Source: Acidobacteriota bacterium | GTDB taxonomy: Bacteria > Acidobacteriota > Terriglobia > Terriglobales > Acidobacteriaceae | Direction of reading: 5' to 3' | DNA length: 64,000 nt | Assembly (NCBI GenBank): GCA_023410055.1 | Contig: JAEYQK010000039.1 | Coordinates: 100,931 to 164,930, forward strand | Part shown: positions 58,619 to 64,000 of the stretch, in pieces | Layout of the letters: each line of letters opens with the position of its first letter | Position numbering within the stretch: the first letter of the stretch is position 1 | Position numbers and translations under genes: made by a program | The notes under the pieces: generated by a model | The model's input: only the letters and a program-made list of their open reading frames with translations | Databases searched by the model: none | Told to the model about the DNA's origin: nothing

Positions 58619-59068
58619 ATGCGCGCAGTTGTTCAACGAGTGAGCCGTGCGAAGGTCACGGTTGGTAACGATGTCACTGGCGAGATCGGCCACGGTCTAT
58701 TGGTTCTGCTTGGCGTAGGTCAACTCGACACGGAAGCCGACGCGGATTATCTGGCGGACAAAATTGCCGGCCTGCGCGTATTCGAAGATGAAACCGGCAA
58801 GATGAACCTCAGCGTCGCTGATACCGGCGGGGCGATTCTAGCCGTGTCTCAATTCACTCTGTTCGGCGATGTGCGGCGGGGCAAACGCCCGTCATTCGAT
58901 GCTGCAGCCCGTCCTGAACGCGCCCGTGAACTTTACGAGTACTTCGTGAGTCGGATCCGCGCCCTGGGCCTGCGCTGCGAAACCGGACGTTTCCAGGAGA
59001 TGATGAAAGTCGAACTGGCGAATGAAGGTCCGGTGACGATTCTTCTCGATTCGCAGAAGCTATTCTGA
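58619..59068 (+). CDS. dtd: D-aminoacyl-tRNA deacylase
   Basis: 149 residues. The cross-subunit motifs are [24 protein letters not shown] near residue 80 and [11 protein letters not shown] at the end. [15 protein letters not shown] and [14 protein letters not shown] match the family start. It hydrolyses D-amino acids, and glycine, from mischarged tRNA. It converges with acpS; their stops are three bases apart. Confidence 0.96.
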   Translation: MRAVVQRVSRAKVTVGNDVTGEIGHGLLVLLGVGQLDTEADADYLADKIAGLRVFEDETGKMNLSVADTGGAILAVSQFTLFGDVRRGKRPSFDAAARPERARELYEYFVSRIRALGLRCETGRFQEMMKVELANEGPVTILLDSQKLF

Positions 59069-59071
59069 CGC

Positions 59072-59449
59072 CTAGTCTTCCACGATCACCTGCGCGATGG
59101 CGTATTCCTTCGTATGCGAGATCGAGAGCCATGCGTGCTTGACGCCGAGGCGCGCGGCCACTTCGCCCGCTTTTCCTGAGTACACAATCACCGGGCGCCC
59201 GCCCTTTTGCCGCTGGACTTCAACATCGCGCCACGATATACCACCACGCCAACCAGTGCCGATGGCCTTCAGTGCTGCTTCTTTTGCGGAGAAGCGGGCA
59301 GCATAGCGTTCGAAGCAGTTGGTTTTGGAATCGCAGTAGGCGATCTCGGCGTCAGTAAAGACGCGTTTCAGGAAGTGGTCGCCGAAGCGCTTGATGGACG
59401 CCTCCATGCGCGGCACTTCCATGATGTCAACGCCAGTTCCCAGGATCAT
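59072..59449 (-). CDS. acpS: holo-[acyl-carrier-protein] synthase
   Basis: 125 residues from the ATG at 59449; an in-frame ATG seven codons upstream is less likely. The metal/CoA motifs are GTGVDIMEVPRMEASI at the start and RFSAKEAALKAIGTG near residue 55, with WLSISHTKEYAIAQV at the end. It attaches the phosphopantetheine arm of CoA to ACP. It is read toward dtd. Confidence 0.96.
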   Translation of the reverse strand: MILGTGVDIMEVPRMEASIKRFGDHFLKRVFTDAEIAYCDSKTNCFERYAARFSAKEAALKAIGTGWRGGISWRDVEVQRQKGGRPVIVYSGKAGEVAARLGVKHAWLSISHTKEYAIAQVIVED

Positions 59450-59523
59450 CGAACGGTCTACCTGCCGCAAGATGCAGCATCAAAGGTTAACACATCAGGT
59501 CGGGAGTCCTTACAAAGGCAGTA

Positions 59524-59721
59524 TCACGCAGCTTGCGGAGGTCGCTTCACTTCAGGTTCATCATGCGCTGGCTCCGCCCGGTTTTCGATTCGAGCCAGCA
59601 GCTCTACCTCAAACTCTTCGCGAATACGGGAAAGTGTCGCCATACGAACTATCGAAAGCATAAGTGCGCCGGTTGCAGTTCCGGCCAAAAACGCTACTAG
59701 AACCCACACGGTAGGTATCAT
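59524..59721 (-). CDS. small single-pass membrane protein
   Basis: 65 residues. One membrane helix (VWVLVAFLAGTATGALMLSI) is followed by a charged, probably helical tail ending in a Pro-rich stretch. GAGGTGGC lies four bases before the ATG. It resembles short LapA-like or YtxH-type membrane proteins in shape, but I cannot assign a family. It lies upstream of acpS on the same strand, 74 bases away. Confidence 0.6.
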   Translation of the reverse strand: MIPTVWVLVAFLAGTATGALMLSIVRMATLSRIREEFEVELLARIENRAEPAHDEPEVKRPPQAA

Positions 59722-59965
59722 GAGCCACCTCGGAGAGGTACGTTGAGGCCCAGTTTGCCCGATCTCGTATTGTGAGATGCGGTCTGGCAGGTACCTTCAG
59801 TGACAATTTTTTCACTGTGCAGAGTCTTTGCCAGCTGCCTTTCCTCAGGTACACTGTTGCCGCTGGTCTGGTCGAAGCAACTGTAAGCAGCACCTGCCAA
59901 GAGCACTACCTGCCTGCAACGCCCGATCCATCGCAGCAACTTCGAATAGAAACAAAGGAAACACC

Positions 59966-60166
59966 ATGGAAACAGGTACCGTTAAGTGGTTCAACGACGC
60001 AAAGGGCTTTGGTTTTATCAGCCGTGAGACGGGCGAAGATGTTTTCGTCCATTTCTCCGCCATCGAGTCAAAGGGCTTCCGCTCTTTGCAAGAAGGTCAG
60101 CGCGTACAGTTTAACGTCGTAAAGGGACCCAAGGGGCTGCAGGCAGAAAGCGTTCAACCGCTGTAA
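59966..60166 (+). CDS. CspA-family cold-shock protein
   Basis: 66 residues from the ATG at 59966. The RNA-binding motifs RNP1 (KGFGFI) and RNP2 (VFVHF) and the full [20 protein letters not shown] start are present. It is a single-stranded RNA/DNA chaperone. AAAGGAA lies five bases before the ATG. The 244-base gap upstream could hold a long cold-shock leader, but I cannot show a specific structure. Confidence 0.97.
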   Translation: METGTVKWFNDAKGFGFISRETGEDVFVHFSAIESKGFRSLQEGQRVQFNVVKGPKGLQAESVQPL

Positions 60167-60190
60167 ACAGTAACGACATCTAGTTTTGAC

Positions 60191-60220
60191 AACAGGACGG
60201 CCGCGAGGTCGCCCTGTTTG
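60191..60220 (+). terminator. terminator of the cold-shock gene
   Basis: AACAGGACGGCC and GGTCGCCCTGTT form a stem with one mismatch, followed by TG. The U tract is weak. Confidence 0.5.
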
Positions 60221-60233
60221 CCAAACCTGACCG

Positions 60234-60836
60234 TTATCGCGGCGCTCCCTCAGAGAACAACGACAGCTCTCCCGGATAGGTCAGCACTCCACCCTCCACT
60301 CGCGCTTCAGGCGTCATCCGATGCGGTTTCGCTGGTGTCTCGTCCGCGATGTGCAGAACCGTGTGTCCATGTGTCGACAAATAGTCCGACACCAACATGC
60401 GGTGGCAGTGGTAGTAAACCTGCGCCTCGGCGCACATGATGGTTGTTTGTGATTGCTCGGCGATCGCCACCAGTTCGGCTATGCCATGCGCAAACTCCGG
60501 CGTCAGCATGTGGTCGGCGTAGTTGCGAAAAGCAGGGCTGCGCAGGGCCTCGTTCGGAGAGTCGTTCCTGATCTTCCGGCGGCGCCCGCCCAGTTCCCGC
60601 ATCCAGCGATAGGCGATTCCGGCGCGACGAGGAAGAGTCGTTTCAAGTGCCTCGTATCGCGAGCTTTCTTCTTCAGACATGAAGGGCGGATGCTGCGGTC
60701 CTTGAAACCACGGCATCCGCCGCGAAGCGGGATAAGACCGGATGTCGACCAAAGTGGCGATTGAGTGAGCCTTCAGAACCTCGATGAACGCATCGAGAGC
60801 GCGGGTCGAGTGTCCGATGGTGTAAATTGTCGCCAG
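60234..60836 (-). CDS. DUF488 protein with a non-ATG start
   Basis: 200 residues if translation begins at the CTG at 60836. Residues ATIYTIGHSTRALDAFIEVL match the conserved DUF488 start, and VDIRSYPASRRMPWF and ALRSPAFRNYADHM follow. From the in-frame TGA at 60843-60845 to the TTG at 60752 there is no ATG, GTG or TTG; a start at 60752 would cut off the conserved IGHST block. The family function is unknown; the conserved cysteine in IMCAEAQVYYHCHRMLV suggests chemistry at that site. Confidence 0.85.
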   Translation of the reverse strand: MATIYTIGHSTRALDAFIEVLKAHSIATLVDIRSYPASRRMPWFQGPQHPPFMSEEESSRYEALETTLPRRAGIAYRWMRELGGRRRKIRNDSPNEALRSPAFRNYADHMLTPEFAHGIAELVAIAEQSQTTIMCAEAQVYYHCHRMLVSDYLSTHGHTVLHIADETPAKPHRMTPEARVEGGVLTYPGELSLFSEGAPR

Positions 60837-60876
60837 AATTCGGCCTCAAACGGCGTCGCACTTAAGCCGCCCGGTG

Positions 60877-60920
60877 CCCCACGTTCGCCGGTCTGCGGCA
60901 GCGGAGCGGCTAACGTGGGG
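60877..60920. repeat. dispersed palindrome upstream of the DUF488 gene
   Basis: Arms CCCCACGTT (60877-60885) and AACGTGGGG (60912-60920) around a 26-base loop. The flank GGTGCCCCACGTTCGC is identical to the copy inside the C26 hydrolase gene. It lies between the DUF488 start and a membrane protein gene. Confidence 0.8.
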
Positions 60921-60938
60921 GAAGTTCCAACTGTTGGA

Positions 60939-61439
60939 CTAACGTGTTTGTACCGACTCCCCCGGACGCCCGTATCTGAACAGCTTCATCAAGCCGCCGA
61001 AGTGAGTCAAACCGACCAATAGCGCGATCAGCGAGAACACGGCAAACCGCCACGGCTGTTGCCCACGCGCGGCAGATGCGGTTTCGGCGAAGACCGTGAG
61101 CCCGCGGAGCAGGTAGATGATTGTGATAAACGTCAGGCCGGTCCGCAGTAGTTTCAGGCGTACGATTTTTCCAGCTCCTGATAGGGCGTACGCTCCGAAT
61201 CCTGCGGCTATGAGCCCGATAACAAGACACAGCGCCGCATAGCTGAAGGGCCTGTCCTGGCTCATCTGAGCCAGCAGATCGCCTCCGCCGAACCATTTGA
61301 TTCCACTCGCCGGCCACCATATTCCGCTAATCTGAAACGCAGCGAATAGAATCGAAAACCAGCCGCCGATTACGAGAAAGGTGTTCTTCTGGATCCCGGG
61401 GGCCTTCGCCGGCGCAAGGCCAGCACCACTGCTACTCAT
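60939..61439 (-). CDS. four-helix membrane protein, hypothetical
   Basis: 166 residues with about four membrane helices (FLVIGGWFSILFAAFQISG, AALCLVIGLIAAGFGAYAL, LTFITIIYLLRGLTVF, FAVFSLIALLVGLTHFG). GGAGGC lies before the ATG. The overall shape resembles small DoxX-like or DUF-type membrane proteins, but no motif decides it. The function is unknown. Confidence 0.75.
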   Translation of the reverse strand: MSSSGAGLAPAKAPGIQKNTFLVIGGWFSILFAAFQISGIWWPASGIKWFGGGDLLAQMSQDRPFSYAALCLVIGLIAAGFGAYALSGAGKIVRLKLLRTGLTFITIIYLLRGLTVFAETASAARGQQPWRFAVFSLIALLVGLTHFGGLMKLFRYGRPGESVQTR

Positions 61440-61825
61440 AACTGCCTCCTTCAGAAATTCTCTAGGGAACGCATATACCTGATCAGCCCGCCCAGGTAGA
61501 GCGGCAGATTTCGTGGACTATTTTTGACTTGTGCTATTGGTGCGAACGCTACCAGTGCCCATAGTGCTCATCCTTCTTCCTGGAATCACAATTTATGGAG
61601 TCACTTGATCGGGAACCGGGGGAGTCGAAAGCGAGAGCCTATCGATGTCATAAGCATTTGACTCCCAGCGTGGCCGGTTCGTCAACTTTGTTGGCCACGT
61701 TTTCCGCCCGTGCTAAACTCCCGCCGTGCGACGCAAATTGACGCTTTGTCTGTTGTTGTGTTGCGCAGCAATGACACTATGTCTTTGAGCGATCGGCAGA
61801 AATAACCTGCTTGCGAGACCGCACT
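61440..61825. other. gap with no clear gene
   Basis: 386 bases. CGTGGCC (61669-61675) and GGCCACG (61693-61699) form a weak stem followed by TTTT, a possible terminator. A 20-codon GTG frame at 61725 looks like a signal peptide alone and is probably not a gene. Nothing else supported. Confidence 0.5.
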
Positions 61826-62146
61826 ATGTTCAGCGAAATCTACGATGCACTTTCGAAACTGTGGTCCTGGCACTGGCCGACCGTTGAGGGCGAAGTTACG
61901 GATGCTTGTATCGAGCGAATAGGCAGTAATCAGGACCGTACTCGGTTGAACGTCGCTTACAAATTCTCCATCGGCGACGATGGCCCATACACGGGCGATG
62001 CAACGTGGCAGCCGTTGTTTTCGATCGGATCGGCCAAAACCCTGGCTGCTGCCCGTCGGAAATGTCATGTCGGCCGCAAATTGCCAGTTCGCTACCGGCC
62101 TGATGATCCCAGCGTGAATACTGCCGATATATCCGGACTCGTTTAG
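61826..62146 (+). CDS. DUF3592-like protein
   Basis: 106 residues from the ATG at 61826; a GTG-type frame to 61811 is also open. The sequence is VEGEVTDACIERI...LNVAYKFSIGD, GDATWQPLFSIGSAKTLAAARRK and PVRYRPDDPSVNTADISGLV, which follows the DUF3592 beta-sandwich pattern (a small domain often membrane-linked). There is no membrane helix here. The function is unknown. Confidence 0.7.
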   Translation: MFSEIYDALSKLWSWHWPTVEGEVTDACIERIGSNQDRTRLNVAYKFSIGDDGPYTGDATWQPLFSIGSAKTLAAARRKCHVGRKLPVRYRPDDPSVNTADISGLV

Positions 62147-62263
62147 GCTGCTCCTTCTTGGGAAGGACCGTCCTTGAACTCAATGCGGCTTCAGCCGCTG
62201 GTAAGCCCCCGCTACGTCCTCTCATTTCATCGGTCGTACGGACGAGGTAGGAGGGTGGCCTGG
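62147..62263. repeat. GGCTTCAGCCGCTG repeat element
   Basis: Contains GCGGCTTCAGCCGCTGG (62183-62199), which is part of the same family as 42635-42651. It is the only feature seen in this gap. Confidence 0.5.
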
Positions 62264-63748
62264 TCAGAGTCCAAGGATCCGGCACAGCGCCGAGCTGATT
62301 GCCTCATCCTGTTCCGGAAAGACAGTACGCAGGTCGAGTAGCACATTGTCTCCATCGACACGGGCGATGATCGGGGGGGCGAAGGCGCGAAGGCGTTGTG
62401 CAATCTCGTTTGCGCTAAGGTCGCCTGATGTAACCGCGATCAGCTTCGTCGCGATGGTTGCGCCGGGAGCCGAGCCTCCGCCCAGCACGGATGTTCCGTT
62501 GATGATCTTGAGCGTGATGTTGATCGTACCGGGGCGCTGAACGTTCGCGAGGTCTTGCGTGTCACCGTTGTTGGACTCGATCTCAGTCAAAAGTCGGCCC
62601 ACCTGAGCTTCGGCGACACTGGCGATTACGGCGTTGGCGCGGGCATGGATCTGCTCGACGGGCAAACGCATCATTCGTAGTGCCGGAATCGCGTCGTAGT
62701 CCTGCTTGATGTAAGCCAGCAGCGTTGCCTCGAGTGCCGCGTACGTGAGCTTATCGACACGCAGCGCGCGAAACAGTGGATTGGAGCGGATCTTTCTAAC
62801 GAGTTCTTTGCGTCCACTGATGAGTCCGGCTTGCGGACCGCCCAGCAGCTTGTCACCACTGTAAGTGACGATATCAACTCCAGCTTCGAGGCTGTCTGTA
62901 ACGCCCGGTTCGCCGTGTACGCCGATATTTCGCAAGTCGAACAGCGCACCGCTGCCGAGGTCTTCCATAACGGGAATACCGTGCTTGCGTCCGAGCTCGA
63001 CCAGTTCCGCCAGCGAAGGCTGTTCGGTAAAGCCGACGATCTCAAAGTTCGAACGATGCACGCGCAGAAGAAGCTTGGTGCGTTCTGTGATGGCCTGTTC
63101 GTAGTCGGTGATGCGCGTGCGGTTCGTCGTCCCGACCTCGCGCAGCGTCGCGCCCGACTTTGCCATGACGTCGGGAATGCGGAACGAGCCGCCGATCTCG
63201 ACCAGCTCGCCGCGCGAGACGATTACCTCGCCGCCTTCAGCCAGCGAGTTGAGCGCAAGCAGCACGGCCGCTGCGTTATTGTTCACGACGACGCTCGAAA
63301 CGTCCTGTGACCCGAGCAGCGAAGACAATAGTCGGTCAGCATGGACGTCACGCTTGCCGCGCTCGCCCGTGAGAACGTCGAACTCGATGTTTGAGTAGAC
63401 GCCGGCGACCTCGGCGATGCGTTCCAGCGCCGAAGCGGCAATTGGTGCACGGCCAAGATTCGTATGTAAGATCACCCCGGTCGCGTTGATGACCGGGCGC
63501 AGTGAATAGCCCAACGCACGCTGTAGTTCACGCTCGAGCTCTACGTTCAATCCTGTGATCGCGAGTTCGACAGCGCCTTCATCAAGCGCGCCGGAGTTAA
63601 TGTCGGTGCGCAGGCGCTGCAACACCGACCGGGCAGCATCAGTTACGGCAGCGCGCCCCACAAGCTCAATGAGGGAACTGGAGCTGCGCAGCAACTCGTC
63701 GACGGACGGTAGCTTCCGCAGCAGGTCGGATTTGGGCGAAGCGCTCAC
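62264..63748 (-). CDS. selA: L-seryl-tRNA(Sec) selenium transferase
   Basis: 494 residues from the GTG at 63748; an upstream frame to 63808 is open but less likely. The SelA start RKLPSVDELLRSSSSLIELVGR, the RPVINATGVILHTNLGRAPI block and the PLP lysine Lys300 in SGDKLLGGPQAGLISGRKELV are present. It turns seryl-tRNA(Sec) into selenocysteyl-tRNA with selenophosphate. The organism therefore very likely makes selenoproteins; selB, selC and selD are outside the window. Confidence 0.96.
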   Translation of the reverse strand: MSASPKSDLLRKLPSVDELLRSSSSLIELVGRAAVTDAARSVLQRLRTDINSGALDEGAVELAITGLNVELERELQRALGYSLRPVINATGVILHTNLGRAPIAASALERIAEVAGVYSNIEFDVLTGERGKRDVHADRLLSSLLGSQDVSSVVVNNNAAAVLLALNSLAEGGEVIVSRGELVEIGGSFRIPDVMAKSGATLREVGTTNRTRITDYEQAITERTKLLLRVHRSNFEIVGFTEQPSLAELVELGRKHGIPVMEDLGSGALFDLRNIGVHGEPGVTDSLEAGVDIVTYSGDKLLGGPQAGLISGRKELVRKIRSNPLFRALRVDKLTYAALEATLLAYIKQDYDAIPALRMMRLPVEQIHARANAVIASVAEAQVGRLLTEIESNNGDTQDLANVQRPGTINITLKIINGTSVLGGGSAPGATIATKLIAVTSGDLSANEIAQRLRAFAPPIIARVDGDNVLLDLRTVFPEQDEAISSALCRILGL

Positions 63749-63874
63749 AGCTTGAGAATTATGACACGGGCCAGCACGTACAACACGTGAGGGTAGCTGG
63801 TCCGTCACCCCCTTCCCCTCACGTTCCGTGGTATCGGCCTGCGCATCTAAAGCTCTTAAAAGGGAGCAATTGCG

Positions 63875-64000
63875 ATGGGCACAAAGATGTTGATCACCTC
63901 AGGGTTGCTGATTGCGTTCGCGGCATTCGGCGTGAGCCAGGACCAGAACGCGACCGGGCACCCAAAAGGAACAACGGGCAGCGGCCAGTCGACCGACAAG
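63875..64000 (+). CDS. start of a secreted protein, cut by the window edge
   Basis: 42 codons are visible. MLITSGLLIAFAAFGVSQDQ is a signal peptide and the following residues are Gly/Thr/Ser-rich (GTTGSGQSTDK). AGGGAG lies seven to eight bases before the ATG. The first gene of the window has a similar style of N-terminus, but there is not enough sequence to assign a family. Confidence 0.7.
   Translation, partial: MGTKMLITSGLLIAFAAFGVSQDQNATGHPKGTTGSGQSTDK

Noticed and set aside
61725..61787. 20-codon GTG frame that looks like a signal peptide
   Set aside because: It ends right after the hydrophobic stretch, has no mature part and no ribosome site.
1..64000. tRNA or rRNA genes
   Set aside because: No TTCGAxTC T-loop with matching acceptor ends was found in any gap, and no rRNA signature was seen.

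Overview
The window is a chromosomal stretch of a moderately GC-rich Gram-negative bacterium, most likely an acidobacterium (Terriglobia/Koribacter-like). The reasons are the mix of family types (DUF4142, DUF1259, DUF2382, LytS/LytTR with LiaF-like proteins, many secreted alpha/beta hydrolases, an M13 peptidase), a cdaA-ybbR-glmM operon together with glnS, gltX and selA, and many short dispersed hairpin repeats between genes. This taxonomic call is inference from gene content. I saw no transposase, phage gene, CRISPR array, rRNA or tRNA. About 70 protein genes are supported.

Layout. 1-7.0 kb: a secreted DUF4142 protein, a secreted metallo-beta-lactamase-fold hydrolase, a MATE exporter, a PfkB sugar kinase, two small proteins, a CPBP membrane protease and a secreted esterase. 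7.0-14.7 kb: YdeI-like protein, rpmB, FKBP isomerase, RidA, a 700-residue HEAT-repeat protein, an operon of three membrane proteins (DUF2238, TauE/SafE, DUF1634) and a DUF2382 stress protein. 15-20.3 kb: the (p)ppGpp synthetase/hydrolase, a four-helix-bundle protein flanked by inverted repeats, hydrolases and an MscL channel with a zinc ribbon. 20.5-29 kb: glnS, a CYTH protein, gltX, a PepD-like dipeptidase and a large DUF4139-type protein.

29.3-34.2 kb is the chromosome-maintenance region. It holds parB, parA, two perfect parS sites, rsmG, a phosphoesterase, an RNase H-type gene and an AT-rich gap packed with DnaA-box-like 9-mers that is a good candidate for oriC. 34.2-44 kb: an orphan OppD ATPase, DUF1259, a relic of a prohibitin gene, a four-gene LiaF-like/LytS/LytTR envelope-sensing operon, a degenerate nuclease homologue, ruvA and a zinc-ribbon/rhomboid/TPR fusion. 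44-54 kb: TauE, a glutamine-amidotransferase-like hydrolase carrying an in-frame palindromic repeat, an acyltransferase, folC, rubrerythrin, GNAT, an M13 peptidase, a class II aldolase and queA. 54-64 kb: a c-di-AMP/cell-wall operon (cdaA, ybbR, glmM and a newly noticed 55-residue membrane protein), a dehalogenase-like protein without its nucleophile, dtd, acpS, a cold-shock protein, DUF488, selA and the start of a secreted protein.

Two cross-cutting signals stand out. First, many genes (spoT, rnhA-like, ruvA, queA, a GNAT, a C26 hydrolase, dtd and others) have a -10-like hexamer ending 5 or 6 bases before the start codon and no Shine-Dalgarno sequence. This is the signature of leaderless mRNAs, and it sits beside other genes with strong Shine-Dalgarno sites. 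Second, several families of short hairpin repeats are scattered through the gaps, and two of them appear to have inserted in frame into protein genes (gltX and the C26 hydrolase).
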